DNA from: Loripinus fragilis
Lineage: Eukaryota; Mollusca; Bivalvia; Lucinida; Lucinidae
Reading direction: 5' to 3'
Assembly: GCA_964019695.1 (NCBI GenBank)
Contig: CAXHUL010000255.1
Span: 62,001-126,000 of the forward strand
Length of the DNA: 64,000 nt
This document shows, piece after piece, positions 9,855-21,524 of the stretch. The translations under genes were made by a program, and so were the position numbers. The notes below the pieces were generated by a model, which saw nothing but the letters and a program-made list of their open reading frames with translations, did not search any database and was not told the DNA's origin. Each line of letters starts with the position of its first letter. The stretch's first letter is position 1.

Positions 9855-10432
9855 TAAGCCTTGAGCTGGCTATAGACCCCCCTCCCCCCAAGGGGGAATT
9901 TCGAACACTATGATTTTCTGAAACATCATTATATAAGACACAAAATAAAAGATGTTAGCGCTCTGAGAGTGGCAGCGTTAACGTGTAACATCACGTTATA
10001 TACGTTACCCCCAAAATAGCATTAAACGTCCCTGATAATGTCTAAACCATGACATGTTCGTACATATTTTCATGCTGTAACAGGTTTATGAACTTCTTAT
10101 AACACAGTAACATATTTTTATTATTCATTATATAAATGTCTTGAATTAATACCGTTGTATACGATACTTAGTGTTTCCTGCGTTATTTCCGAGTATCAGT
10201 ATGGTATTTATTGACTATATGTGGGTTACATCTGTCACAGAATATAGTAAATCCATATTGCTGCTGCTTAAATAATTTTAAATTCTTTATTATGGTCGCT
10301 TACACTATTTGTCAGGCCCATGTTATGTATGTTACCTTCAAAATAGCATTAAACATTCAAGTCAATGTCCCTAACAAGCCATGTTTATACTTATTTGCAT
10401 GCTGGCACAGGTTTATATGCTTCTTTTAACAA
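9855..10432 (+). repeat. Left terminal inverted repeat of the long-TIR element
   Basis: Pairs with 25692-26133 reversed. It contains internal direct subrepeats with a period of about 320 bp: ttacccccaaaatagcatta at 10010 and ttaccttcaaaatagcatta at 10330, each followed by catgctg(g/t)(c/a)acaggtttat. The phrase TATACGTTAC or TATGTTAC opens each subunit. Confidence 0.75.
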
Positions 10433-10660
10433 GGTTTGCCTATTTTAAGTATTCATTTGAAAAATGCCTTGCGCTTTAACTGTTATGTGTGTTACCAAAT
10501 GATACATAAATTATTCTGAGTATCTGTATAGCAGTTGTTGACATGAACCTGAGCTTACCTCTACCCATTATAAAGTCTGTCAGAGTATTTAAAAAAAATT
10601 GAGGCTGAAATAAATTGAAGTTCATTATTAATTTATGGTGACTTAAACATATATTATAAT

Positions 10661-11880
10661 GTGAATTATCAACATTCCCTGTTTGCTCACATAAACAGTG
10701 GATACCATGCATTCAAATCAGAAGTTCTGAAAGACATTCACTGTGAAACATCTCAATTCTGGGCAAGGTGTATGGATACAATTCAGATGGAGTTAAAACT
10801 AATTAGGGCTACAGAGAAAACAACTTTGAATTGCATGTCAGCTCTATCTGTATACCTTGTTCCCAATTTTGTTTGCAAACGATCACAACAACTACGCACA
10901 CTATGTACCTGTGTAACTGATTACACTCATAAATTTGTATACACATCGCAGATGCAACGACTTCTCGAACAAAAATGGGATTAGTGTGTCACAACTATTG
11001 GTTCTTTGCTTGAGAAATGCTTTTGACATAACTATCAGGCAAAACAATTAAGAGGTATTATAGACTTCAGCGACTAGAGCTACGCTTCTTACTACAAATG
11101 GAATGGTGTATTACTCATCACACCAGAGCTCAGTATATTGAAACAACTCTTTAATGCACTGAAATGAAATATTCAATCTGCTCAGATGCAAAATAGAACA
11201 AATACTAGAGGCAGTTTCAGGCTTCACAAATCCTTTTAATTCTAGTTTTGAAGACAATGAACTGTACCTTTTATCTTACAGTGTTCCTGCTAAGTCTGGC
11301 ATAGCTAAGGACCTTATTGAGGCTGATGACATTGGCAGGAAGGCTGTTGCAGACTTCATTGACTCACTCTTAGTTAAAATCTGTCTTTCTCAACTCCATA
11401 AAGTGCTACAAGCTAATGAAGTTTTGAGGCTTGCGAGGTCAAGCAAGAAGAAATTGTCAATTTACAAAACATTAACAGCCAGATGAGAGCTTAAGAAAAC
11501 ATCTTTGGTCAGCATTACCTTCTTTCTATTGGACATAATGTTGACCTCGAGTTGACACTGCCGTTCCATCTGAGACCTGTGCCATGGTCACTGTCAACTC
11601 CTGATAGAATTTCCACCAAAACTGAGAAGTCCAAACTTCCGCAAGGCTTGCAATCACACAGTGGACCAACATTAGATTGACCATGTAGTGCTGCACATAA
11701 TTATGATGGTAAGGCAATAACTGCAGAGCATAATAGCTTTTCCTGTCACCTTCAATGATCTGATGGCACCAGTATTCAACAAGGCACTTAATGCAGGGCA
11801 TGTTGGTTTTGCAATGATACATATATACAATGTATAAGCAGCAGTCTATAAGTCTTATAAACGTTCTCGCAGAGGATAAC
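10661..11880 (+). pseudogene. Broken ORF of an uncharacterised mobile-element protein family
   Basis: Four plus-strand pieces in changing frames read like one protein. Piece 1 (10661-10984) includes FWARCMDTIQMELKLIRA. Piece 2 (11178-11486) includes FTNPFNSSFEDNELYLLS and IAKDLIEADDIGRKAVADFI. Piece 3 (11507-11680) includes LRPVPWSLSTPD and TKTEKSKL. Piece 4 (about 11840-11880) includes VYKSYKRSRRG. From memory, this order (FW..MD...L.LIRA, then NPF, then PVPWSL..PDG-KT-KSKL, then a Lys/Arg-rich R-R-G) is shared by multi-copy uncharacterised proteins in marine invertebrate genomes. No catalytic motif can be named. Stops and frameshifts show it is inactive. Its position inside matching TIRs suggests it belongs to that transposon. 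Confidence 0.5.
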
Positions 11881-12444
11881 CTAGGTGTTTTGTTCAACAA
11901 TGGTGTATACAACAAAAGTTACACCTTCTGAATGTCAACAACATTGGCCAGAATATGGGGGAAGAGATCTACAGTAATACACTGTTTAACAGATTGTGAC
12001 AATACCAATTACATGAAAATGTAGTTAGTACCATGGAAAGGTTGTTCCTATCAAACTGATAGAGAACCCCTCCCCCACTAGTTCATCAACATTCTAAGCA
12101 GGGTTGGAAAACAAACAAAGAATTGCTCTAGGTACTCATCAGTGATATAAAGCCCTAACATAAGCTATTTGTGTAAATGTCAATAAGCTGCAGTACGGCA
12201 TGTTTCTGAGAAAAGTACCAAAACCATACACATATACTGACGATTTCAAATGGCATGAACATGAGCTGACCTCCACCCTGCTTTTCTGTCCTTAAGATGT
12301 GCATACAAAGATTGAACTATCAGGTCTTTCCCATGAAAAACAAGTGAGGCTTTCCAGATATGGACAAAATGTGTGGAAAATAAATGGGAAGGAAATTTAG
12401 CACCTCTGGGTGAAAGAACACTTGATTGTACCCTAACAAAAGAG

Positions 12445-12900
12445 CCAAAGAATTATATTTTACATTTTGTGTGATATGGGGTTACCATGTTTAAAACTCA
12501 ACAACTCGAACCTTATAAAAGATAGAAACATAATATTTGCAATTTCCAAAAGGTACATAAACATTCTTAAATACAAAATGAATTAGTAAGTACATTCACA
12601 CTAAAAATATCAACTATTAGTTTCATTAAACATTTATATAGGAATAAGGAAAAAATGTAGCATATGTGACACTTTGGGATGCATATTTGTTTTCAAAGGT
12701 CCATATCTGTGATGCAAAAATAGCTTACTTGGATGGTATAGCCAATTTGGAAATCTTACCTTATGGTTTGCACTTTTTAGAAGTCATGTTATTTACAAAA
12801 AATATAAAAGATGTTGACGGGTAATATATGTAATTAGCTGTTACAGGTGATGGTGCCAGTGTAAGATATAATACCAGAGAATTGAACAAAATTTGTTCAG
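12445..12900 (+). repeat. Subterminal direct repeat of the long-TIR element, copy 1
   Basis: Matches 26145-26600 in the same orientation. Shared blocks include tttgtgtgat.tggggttacc, aaaggta.ataaa, catatctgtg, tagcttactt/tagtttactt and ccaatttggaaatcttacct, ending near a tgttacag and a gtgccag/ttgccat block. It lies upstream of the gypsy insertion, at 13370-13402, of another tgccatta.cagagtgctaac block. Confidence 0.65.
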
Positions 12901-13397
12901 GCAACTTGTACCCCTTTTCCCCAGAGTCAATCATGGAACACATTCTTGCTCATACAAATGAAGCAGATTAGGTGATAAGGTTTCAACTTTCTCCCAGCAT
13001 TTTCAAGATTGTATATACTGACCATTTGAAAGCACATTTGTCTTAAACAACGATGCAATTTTACTCATTTTTTTGTTTTATTGTTAAAATGATAACTCCT
13101 AAGTAACAGGTAATTGCTGCATACAAAGTGATTGTTTTCAGAATAAATAGAACATATTTTTTTCATGCAGCTGATCATTGCATATGTTCTTACTTTTTTT
13201 CTAATGTCCTTCTTACAAAGAATTATAAACTGATTTGACCAGCACTGATTTTTTTCTCTGTGGTCTACACTAAATTTACAGCAGGAACCAATTTCAAGGT
13301 GACAAGCTGATACTCAGAAAAAGAGCAACCAGAATTTCTACCTTTTTGAGTACTTCGGCATTATATTCTAGACTGGGTGCCATTACCAGAGTGCTAA

Positions 13398-13402
13398 CAT
13401 AT
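13398..13402. repeat. Left target-site duplication (CATAT) of the gypsy element
   Basis: CATAT precedes the first LTR base and CATAT follows the last LTR at 25405-25409. Removing the element leaves gctaacatattgtaaaatcc, which resembles the uninterrupted related sequence ctaacatgttgcaaaatcc at 26570. That supports a 5 bp duplication. One caution: the 5' LTR end is also followed by catatt, so the LTR's last bases are slightly ambiguous. Confidence 0.7.
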
Positions 13403-13552
13403 TGTAGGGGCACAGCCTCAAGACCCTGATTGTTGTTGTTGTTGCCTTTAGGCTTGATAATGGATGATGATGCTATGATGGTGATTAATTCCCTGCTTGT
13501 ATACCCCTATAATGATGATGATGATGAAGTGATGATGATGATGGTGATGAAG

Positions 13553-13588
<36 letters not shown>

Positions 13589-15851
13589 CTCATGGCGCTG
13601 ATGATGACAGTTTGTTCTCAGACCCAGAACACACGTTTGACAGATTGTAAATAACAGGTCGCGGAAATACATGACATCGATCGCATGAAAAATTTATTTT
13701 AGATACCACACGCCATACATGCCATATCCTGGTTTGGATAATTAGAAACTACCTTTAGACCTTGAATACTGCCAAAATTGGCGCCCTAGAGTATAAGAGA
13801 AAGTTGCTATCACTGCCAAATTTTCTGAGTTGGAACGACAGAATGTTTTGGTGTTGTCAGCCATTTTCTTAGATACGGACAGTGACGATAATTGACGAGC
13901 GGTTCCGAAGGCGGGCTGTTCCAACAGACAGCCGTTCCACGATATTGAGTGGCCAGTTTTTATAAGAGATTGATGTTTAATCAGAAATTTATCGTTTAAA
14001 GCCAAGAGATAATTAATTTTACTTCATTTTTAGGTTAGCCAAGGAGATCTCCAGTTTAATTCCCTAAATTATTATTGATTTGTTTGATAAATATTACACT
14101 ACCCGGCGGGTTCAAAGCATGAAAATTAGCCATGCCATCAATACAGAATCCTATCGATTCTTACAGACGCGCCAGGGCCGACCCAGTATAAGAGAGCCTG
14201 TATCCTTTGCCCAAGCCTTTTTCGTTTTCAAGTCCTCGGACAAGAAGCACACTAACTTACAAATATATTTCATAGCCAGATAATTTCTTTGAAGTTTGCA
14301 GGGACCTTTACGGGATTCTATTCTTCAGTGAAGTAAGGATGGAGGCTGATGTGTGGTTACAGTTCCTGTTGAATTTCTGAAGATTATGGTTTGATTTCGA
14401 TTTACTGTTTGATTACTTCGTGTTTCTTGTTCTGGCATTGTTGGTGTGACCTTGATAGAGTACCGTTTGCAGATACAGACTATAGTCGGGTTACTTCAAG
14501 ATGACGTTCGAAGAATGCAGCGATGACTGTTACTATTTTTAGATGGCCTTGATGTACTTGACCTACTGACCGATGTAAACAAGAGCCGAGTGCCCTGATG
14601 AGATTGCGCAAGATAATATTCATTTTTTCTTTCTTGTTTAATTTAAATTGTTGACTAGACCCTTAATTAAGACATTTTCCCTGCAGTATGATGCTAGGAT
14701 ATTTGATAATTTAATTTAAGGCCCAAACTGAAAGTATTTTTAACCATCATTTTTATCTGAGATCTCCTCAAGAAATATTTCCAAGTTCTGAATACTGAGG
14801 TTCTGTGTGAGTTATGCTCATGCTAGCCAATATGATGAGACTTGTGCATATTAAGGCCTGTTTATCCTAGATATATGCATGTTACGCACCTTTATCATTG
14901 TTTTAGTCATTTAGAGCCATTCAAGAGATAATGATAGGTTTTTCTTTGAAGAATTAATTCCTAGATAAGGTTTAAGGGACAGGATTTACATTAGTTATGC
15001 TGATGTTATCCGCCATGCGCTGGTTATGCTAGTGCTATCTACAGAATATTTTAGAAATAATGCATATTGGGTAAATGCTCAAGATTTATGCTTGGCACAC
15101 CCTTGTAGAATGTGATTAAATGGGTATATGTTCAAGTTATGCTTGACAAACCCTTGCAGATAAGATTGTATTTTTTATATGAAATTAAGGATGGGAAATT
15201 GCTCAATTTATGCTTGTGCATCCCGTGCAGACTTAGGATATTTAAATGAATGAATTTAAGGGAAATGGAATATGTGCAAGTGATGCTTGCACTTCAATCT
15301 CATAATTACTCAATTATAGGGAGTTTAAGCATTCTTAGTACTATTTCGTAAAACCGAAAGTTTATATATGCACATTATGTGTGTATGGTTGGTGGTGAAG
15401 CAATTATCATGTATTGTTGGGTTATGCCCGGCACAATAATGAATGTTGAGCCACCTATATGTGATCTTACCTATTGCCATGACCAGAATAGACTTTGACC
15501 TAGTAGACCTTAACCAAGTATCAGGCAGAATCACAGATTGCAGAGTAGACCCAGAAGCGTTTAATGAGTTATGGGTTTGGGAGACGATCAGAATCAGAAG
15601 ACCAGTCAAGTGACGGCATTAAAAGACCAGCACCCATTTCGAAATGTCATATAAGTTAACAAGATTAAATTATTTGTTCCGTATATAAATTATCTACCTT
15701 TCTCATCCTTCATCCTCTGTTGTCTCTCCATCTAAGTAAGGCTACATATCATATGTGATCGTTTGTTGCCCATGTCGTCGGTCTCGGTCTGTCGCTCAGT
15801 CCATCCTGTCTGCAGGTCTTGGAAACAAGTGACCCCTACCCCGTGCCCCAG
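13403..15851 (+). repeat. 5' LTR
   Basis: Begins TGTAGGGGCACAG and matches 22940-25404 throughout. It contains a (GTT)n run, a (GAT)n microsatellite at 13513-13588, and a set of degenerate ttatgct(t/g/c)g.. repeats between 14805 and 15300. Relative to the 3' LTR it lacks a ~39 bp segment (present near 23968) and has a longer GAT run and a 19 bp extra piece near 15708. Open frames within it, including a Ser/His-rich one over the GAT run, are not genes. Confidence 0.93.
15682..15689 (+). promoter_or_regulatory. Candidate TATA box in the 5' LTR
   Basis: TATATAAA lies about 160 bp before the LTR end, followed by a pyrimidine-rich stretch (ctacctttctcatcc, then tgtctctccatct). This is a reasonable place for LTR-driven initiation. 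The same TATATAAA occurs in the 3' LTR near 25251. No direct evidence of use. Confidence 0.4.
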
Positions 15852-15860
15852 CATATTAAA

Positions 15861-15880
15861 TGGTGTCAGAGAAGTGGGAT
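15861..15880 (+). other. Primer-binding site (tRNA-Leu-like)
   Basis: TGGTGTCAGAGAAGTGGGAT starts ten bases after the LTR end. It is complementary to the 3' end of animal tRNA-Leu (known tail ATCCCACTTCTGACA plus CCA) except for two extra bases (GA) in the middle. The insertion could reduce priming or belong to a variant tRNA. Confidence 0.75.
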
Positions 15881-16136
15881 GCAAAATGTGGCAGTCTGTT
15901 ACATGATGGTCTATGATGTGATCCATGAGATAGAGATACAGAAATCTGGAGCACAGCAGTGTGATGCAGTCTGAAGATACAGAGATGCAAGTTGCTACAT
16001 ATGTATCCAGTGATGCGAACCTACTCGTGAGGCTGAGCGATAGGGACTGACTTTATACTGAGACTTATTAGGGCAAAGTTAATATTTTTTTTTGGACAAA
16101 ATCTTAAGAAAATGAGATTATTTCAAAACAAAATGT

Positions 16137-17468
16137 ATGATTTCAGGCAAAATGGTTAAAAGAAGAAATATCAAAAGGAGAGACAATGAGGTTGAGGGTG
16201 ATGATAGTCGCAGTGACGTAACTTTAAGTGCCGTCGAAAATGAAAATGATAGTGGTGATGATTCTGACATAGGTTTAAAGGAGGGCGCGAATACATTGAA
16301 AGAGAATATTAACGTTGTGCCACCTGTTATTGTTTCTAGGCAAGAGGGTACATTTACAGATCATGTGACTGATGCAGAAACAGGTAATTATGCACAAGGA
16401 GAAGGAGACACGGCTATACCTGCAGGGACTGGAGATAGTGAGGTAACTAAGGCTGTGAAAGAGATGGCTAGCGTGTAAGTAGAAACAATTCGTGAATCTA
16501 ATCAGGCTCTTAGTCAGAATATCAATACCCTTTTAGACGAGGTGCAGCGTAGGCGGCCAGTAGAGCAAATGGGTTCGGCTGAACACAGAGCTAATAATAT
16601 GGGTAACAGACGACGATCAAGGCCTGGGGCAAATCGGCTGTCCTATAGTAGGTATGATAATTCTGAAACTGATGATGAGTCATTGATGCAAATACGTAAC
16701 AGGCGACAGCAGCATGTAGATGTAGTTCTTCCAAGGGAGACAACCAAGTTACCCATATTTACAGGTAAGGAACCATGGAATGTTTGGTTTAACAGGTTTA
16801 CTGAAGTGGCTGATAGAAGCCACTGGAGTGAAGAAGAGCGACTTGATGAGATTTTGCCTAGATTACAGGGCACAGCTGGTGAGTTTGTATTTGGTCAGCT
16901 CAGACGTGAAGTTAGATGTAACTATGTTCAACTGGTATCTGAACTGAATAGTAGGTATAGAGTTGTTGTTACGCAGAAAACGTATGGTGCACAGTTTAGC
17001 CATTGTAATCAGAAGGCAAATGAGTCTGTTGAAGAGTCTGCGCCAGAGCTTAAACGTTTGTATGATAAGGCCCACTCTAACAGAGATGAGAATACTAGGC
17101 GAGGAGACTTGTTTAGGAGATTCCGTGATGGGCTATATGATGAGAAGGCCAGGTTTCAAGTAGAATATGTTAAGGAACCTAGAGATATAGATGAGGCAGT
17201 TGACCAGGTAGTAGATTTTCAGGAAACCCGTAACCGCCCTTTGTATAATGAAGGTAATGGTGATAGAAGAGGTAAGAAACATGCACGTGCTGTTACTTAT
17301 GTATCAACAGAGTATGAAGATAGTGATTATGAAGGTGATAATGTTGAACAAAGACGCAAGCTTAAGAAAAATAGGGTAGTCCGTAAGGCAGGTAATAGTC
17401 AGACTTCACCGTCAAGTAAGCAGGCACAGGAAATCAGTCAGATCAGTCCAGAAGTAAGGATGCGGTAA
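16137..17468 (+). CDS. gag: gag, matrix/capsid region (one in-frame stop, then frameshift)
   Basis: Structural protein of the retrotransposon particle. The leader to about residue 113 is acidic and Ser/Asp-rich. After an in-frame TAA at 16476-16478 the same frame continues with a capsid-like domain. Characteristic words are KLPIFTGKEPWNVWFNRF, a WSEEERLDEILPRLQG helix and LVSELNSRYR, as in Ty3/gypsy gag proteins. The tail is Lys/Arg-rich (KKNRVVRKAG). The start is the ATG at 16137, with a second ATG five codons in. The frame stops at 17466-17468 while the nucleocapsid continues in another frame. Because of the stop and the shift this copy cannot make an intact Gag without recoding. Confidence 0.85.
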
Positions 17469-17791
17469 GAGTAGATGGCAGTTTGGAGAATGCATTAAAA
17501 GCCTTGCAAGAGAAAATTGAGAGTCTTGAGCAGCAGATTCAACAGAAGGGTAATGGTAATGCTCATAATAGGTCAGAAGTTACTTGTTACTTATGCTATG
17601 AGAAGGGACACATTTCTCGGAACTGTCCACAGAAACAGCAAGAAGGTAGAAGAGGTCAACCATATACAAACAGAGGTAATGCAAATTCCGGTGGATACCA
17701 GAGAAGAGGGTATGTTGGTAATCAAGGCCAGGATAATAGTCAGGCTTATCAGGGGGCTAGACCAAGGTCTTCACATCCTTTAAACTATTAG
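17456..17791 (+). CDS. gag: gag, nucleocapsid with CCHC zinc knuckle (shifted frame)
   Basis: Nucleic-acid-binding end of Gag. A short coiled coil (ALKALQEKIESLEQQIQQK) is followed by a zinc knuckle, CYLCYEKGHISRNC, with the Cys-x2-Cys-x4-His-x4-Cys spacing of retroviral and Ty3/gypsy nucleocapsids. Behind it lies a Gly/Arg/Gln-rich basic tail. The frame differs from the capsid frame by one base, so the break is near 17440-17468. It ends with TAG at 17789-17791, 58 bases before the protease ATG. A TGA in the pol frame at 17826-17828 rules out simple read-through in that frame. Confidence 0.85.
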   Translation, partial: KDAVRVDGSLENALKALQEKIESLEQQIQQKGNGNAHNRSEVTCYLCYEKGHISRNCPQKQQEGRRGQPYTNRGNANSGGYQRRGYVGNQGQDNSQAYQGARPRSSHPLNY

Positions 17792-17849
17792 GGGTTGGTT
17801 CTGCTTGCCGCGAAACGACCCTTTTTGATATAATAGCCAAAAAGGCCAA

Positions 17850-18896
17850 ATGAGTGAAAATAGAGCTTCTGAGGTGACAATGAGAAAAGGTAGACAGGGC
17901 TTGCCTAAGTGTATTGGTGCCTTTGTGGATGCCAAGACACAGGGGCTACCTTTATATTTTACTGCGGATACAGGTGCATCAAAGACTATAGTTAGCAAGA
18001 AAATTTATGAGAAAATTCCAATTAATAAACGCCCGACCCTGGCCCACTCAGAGCATAGTATGACATGTGCAGGGGGAACAATTCTTAAAGAACATGGTAA
18101 GGCCATATTTGATTTACAGTTAGGACCCCTGAAATTGAGTAAAGAGGTAATTATAGTTGATATCGAAGATGAAGGTTTATTGGGGGCAGATATAATGCAG
18201 GAGGATGAAAGCGGACCTGGAGACTTAATGCTCAGCAAGGGTATTTTACGGCTAAGGGGGCTAGATATTGAGATTCTGAGGGTCGGCAAGGACTTGAGAA
18301 CAAGAAAGGTAACTGCTGCAGATCATTATTTGGTGCCAAGCTACTGTGAACAGGTTATTGATGTATTCATAGAGAGGTTCCCTAAGGATGATTATGAAGA
18401 ACACAAGGACATGGTGGTGGAACCGTGTGAGAATTTTACTGAAAGGTATCCGTTAGTTATGGCCAGTACATTAGTAGATATAAATACGAGTCCTACCTAG
18501 AAAGTGAGATTACTTAATCCGTCAAGCTCACCCGTGTCAATAAATCAGGACAGTGTAATTTGCTTTGCGGAACGGTATGATGAGATAAGGCTTCTTGCAC
18601 AGTCAGAAGATCCAAGTCAAACTGAAAACAACAATGCAGTGCGAAGAATTCAGTTTATGAGCAGAAAGGTTAGTGAAACTTCACTTTTGCACACCCAACA
18701 AGAGGAGCTTGAAAAGGTCCCTTCCCACCTGCAAACACTATGTGAAGATGCGTGTAGCAACCGAACTGAGAAGGAAAAGAGAAAAATAACAGAGCTTCTT
18801 GTTAAGCATGAACAGGCATTTTCAAAAGATGAGTATGATTTGGGCCGTACGCATTTAGCTGAACATGTGATCGATACCGGAGATGCAAAGCCTATC
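17850..18896 (+). CDS. pol: pol, aspartic protease and linker to RT (internal stop)
   Basis: The N-terminal part of Pol. An active-site motif DTGAS (residues 40-44 from the ATG at 17850) sits after hydrophobic LPLYFTA, and a LLGADIM strand (110-116) matches the second conserved segment of retropepsins. The protease would cut Gag-Pol inside the particle. The frame is broken by TAG at 18498-18500, then continues through a linker. The last part (ELLVKHEQAFSKDEYDLGRT and H..EHVIDTGDAKPI) is the familiar lead-in to Ty3/gypsy RT. A TGA follows at 18897-18899. Confidence 0.85.
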
Positions 18897-18899
18897 TGA

Positions 18900-21524
18900 T
18901 ATCCACCCAGACGTGTACCTTTGGCATTTTCAGATGAAGAGCGGCAGGTTATTGAAAACATGGAGAAGCAGGGCATAATACGCAAGTCCTATAGCTGTTG
19001 GAGTAGTCCTCTGTGTCTTGTGCGTAAGAAAAATGGTAGAGTGAGACCGTGTATAGATTATAGGGCAGTGAACAAAGTTACCCAAAAAGACAATTTTCCA
19101 ATTCCGAGGACTAGAGATTGCTTAGATGCTGTGGCAAGAGCAAAGGTGTTCTCGACATTTGACGTCACAAGTTCGTATCATCAGATCCCAGTTCGAGAAG
19201 AAGACATACCGAAAACCGCCTTTATCACAAAGTATGGTTTGTATGAGCATTGCACCATGCCTATGGGAATAAAGAACTCAAGTGCAACTTTCCAACGTTG
19301 TATGGAGGCAGCTCTTCATGGTCTACAGTGGATCACATGCTTGACTTACCTTGATGATGTAGTAGTGTTTGCAAGTAGCTTTGAAGAACATTTGGAGAGA
19401 GTGGATGTTGTTTTGGACAGGATTGAAATGGCAGGATTGAAGTTAAAACCAGAAAAATGTCATATTTTCAAGGAGTCTGTGCATTTTTTAGGTAATGTTA
19501 TAAGTGCTGTAGGCGTGTGTCCGAGCCCAGATAATGTGGCCAAAATACAACAGTTTGCCGTACCAAAAGATGTGAGCCAGGTTAGAGCTTTAGTGGGTAT
19601 GGGAAGTTATTACAGACGCCATATTAAAGACTTCTCTGGAATGATGAAACCTGTGATTGACTTAACGAAAAAGGGTAAGGAATTCAAGTGGACAGAACAG
19701 TGTCAGGAAGCTTTTGAGAAGCTTAGGGAAGCTCTTATCAGTCCAGAAATTATGGCATATCCCTTGGATGAAGGTGGATATTTCTTAGATTGTGATGCAA
19801 GTGGTTATGCCATTGGAGGGGTTCTGAGTCAAATGCAGGATGGTGTGGAGAGAGTGATCGCATATGGTAGCAAGATGCTGAACAAGGCAGAATGGAATTA
19901 CTGTGTAACAGACAAGGAGTTGCTATCGTTACGTTACTTTGTTGAATACTACAGACAGTACTTATTAGGACGGAAGTTTACTGTAAGGACAGATCATCGG
20001 GCACTAGTGTACTTATTTTCTTTTAAAGAGCCAAGAGGGAGACTTGCTAGGTATTTGGAGATTTTAGCAGCCTATGATTTTGTTATTGAGTATCGGAAGG
20101 GTGGAAGCCACTCTAATGCTGATGGGATGAGTAGATGCGTTTGTCTGTGGGCTTGTCAGTGCAACGAAGTTGATACGGTGGAGCCGCTGAAGTGTGGACC
20201 TTGTAAAAGGTGTGAAAAAAGGGCATGTGATATGAAAAGCTCTCTACTGGTGGGATGTCAGGAAATAAAATTGGAAGAAATACGTGTACCAGATGTAGGA
20301 GCTGAAGGGGTTGTTCCTCTAGGTTTAACGCATCTTCGATCGGGCAATAATACAGTAGAGAATGTAGAATGTGTGCCAACTGGTAGTTTAATAGTAGAGA
20401 AAGAGATAGGCTCAATACAAGGTTTGAAATATGACGAAGGAGTCAGAGTAGTAGAGACTAGGTCGAGGAGTAAGCAGGAGGAGGTAAAGCAAAGTAACTC
20501 TGCAGGGGGTAAGCCAGGGCGAAATACTAGTTCCTCAACTGTTTTATTAGATAGGACAATATTGAGTAGTTATTCAGATTTAGATTTAGCTAAATGCCAG
20601 AAGTCAGATCCCGACATTGAGCTTATATATGAGAGTCTGTTTAGTGGCCGTAAAAGAACGCCGGGTGTTGAGGTAGCTGTTAAGAGCTCGGCAGCTCGTC
20701 ATTACTGGGTGATCTGGAACTCACTGACTATCAAAGAAGGTATGATTTATAAAGAAAGCTTACAGAAGAATGGTCTGAGTAAGTTTTACCAGTTGCTTGT
20801 GCCTAGGAAACTGAAAAATGAGGTATTAAAAGAAGTGCATGATGGAAGAATGGGTGGTCACTTTGGTTGTCGAAAGACATATGAAAAGGTAAAACAGAAA
20901 TACTACTGGTTTGAGATGAAAGATGATGTGAACAATTGGGTACTGAAATGTGACATATGTTCTGCTGACAAGATTCCGCAGAAGAAGCCGAAAGCACCTT
21001 TAGGTAGTATTGGGGTAGGTGCCACTCTGGCAACTTTATCCACAGATATGATGGGTCCTTTCCCGATAACTCCTCGCCAGAACAGGTATATTTTGGTCGT
21101 AACAGATCATTTTACTAAGTGGGTAGAGGTGTTTGCAGTTCCAGATCAGACTGCAGCGACAACAGCCAATGTGATACTAAATGAGGTAATTGCCAGGTAT
21201 GGTGCACCACTTTCTATACACAGTGATCTGGGAAGCAACGATGAAAGTGTGATTTTTAAGGAGCTGTGTAGGCTTATGGAGGTAAGAAAGACTCAAACCT
21301 CTGTCAGGAATCCAAAGGGTAATGGTCAGGCAGAAAAATTTAATAAAACTTTGGTACGTATGATAAAAGCATACCTCATCGGAGAACAAGAGAATTGGGA
21401 TTTGAACCTAGGGTGTTTGGCGGCAGCATATCGAGCGACGCCTCCTTCCTCGACGGGTTTAAGTCCAAATTTTATGATGCTAGGTAGAGAGGTAGGATCC
21501 CAGCCGAACTTAAGAGTGGGGTAA
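18900..21524 (+). CDS. pol: pol, reverse transcriptase, RNase H and integrase core
   Basis: An unbroken frame of 867 residues from the ATG at 18921. RT: FSTFDVTSSYHQ (catalytic Asp 81) and YLDD (143-146). RNase H: DCDAS (Asp 292), DKELL (Glu 333), TDH (Asp 358) and NADGMSR (Asp 401). A ~190-residue linker follows, with a Cys-rich patch (about 407-436). Integrase: HHCC zinc site (His 640, His 647, Cys 677, Cys 680) and the DDE triad in STDMMG (Asp 709), HSDLGSN (Asp 769) and NGQAEKF (Glu 805). It would copy element RNA and insert the cDNA. All catalytic residues are present. The usual Gln after the second Asp is Leu here. The frame ends at a TAA caused by a shift. Confidence 0.93.
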   Translation, partial: YPPRRVPLAFSDEERQVIENMEKQGIIRKSYSCWSSPLCLVRKKNGRVRPCIDYRAVNKVTQKDNFPIPRTRDCLDAVARAKVFSTFDVTSSYHQIPVREEDIPKTAFITKYGLYEHCTMPMGIKNSSATFQRCMEAALHGLQWITCLTYLDDVVVFASSFEEHLERVDVVLDRIEMAGLKLKPEKCHIFKESVHFLGNVISAVGVCPSPDNVAKIQQFAVPKDVSQVRALVGMGSYYRRHIKDFSGMMKPVIDLTKKGKEFKWTEQCQEAFEKLREALISPEIMAYPLDEGGYFLDCDASGYAIGGVLSQMQDGVERVIAYGSKMLNKAEWNYCVTDKELLSLRYFVEYYRQYLLGRKFTVRTDHRALVYLFSFKEPRGRLARYLEILAAYDFVIEYRKGGSHSNADGMSRCVCLWACQCNEVDTVEPLKCGPCKRCEKRACDMKSSLLVGCQEIKLEEIRVPDVGAEGVVPLGLTHLRSGNNTVENVECVPTGSLIVEKEIGSIQGLKYDEGVRVVETRSRSKQEEVKQSNSAGGKPGRNTSSSTVLLDRTILSSYSDLDLAKCQKSDPDIELIYESLFSGRKRTPGVEVAVKSSAARHYWVIWNSLTIKEGMIYKESLQKNGLSKFYQLLVPRKLKNEVLKEVHDGRMGGHFGCRKTYEKVKQKYYWFEMKDDVNNWVLKCDICSADKIPQKKPKAPLGSIGVGATLATLSTDMMGPFPITPRQNRYILVVTDHFTKWVEVFAVPDQTAATTANVILNEVIARYGAPLSIHSDLGSNDESVIFKELCRLMEVRKTQTSVRNPKGNGQAEKFNKTLVRMIKAYLIGEQENWDLNLGCLAAAYRATPPSSTGLSPNFMMLGREVGSQPNLRVG

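Noticed and set aside
13448..13672. Ser/His-rich open frame on the minus strand (also 22894-23204)
   Set aside because: It is a translation of the (GAT)n microsatellite inside each LTR.
15325..15926. Minus-strand open frames near the 5' LTR end (and 24932-25201 in the 3' LTR)
   Set aside because: They lie wholly inside the LTRs or the leader and are not expected to be coding.
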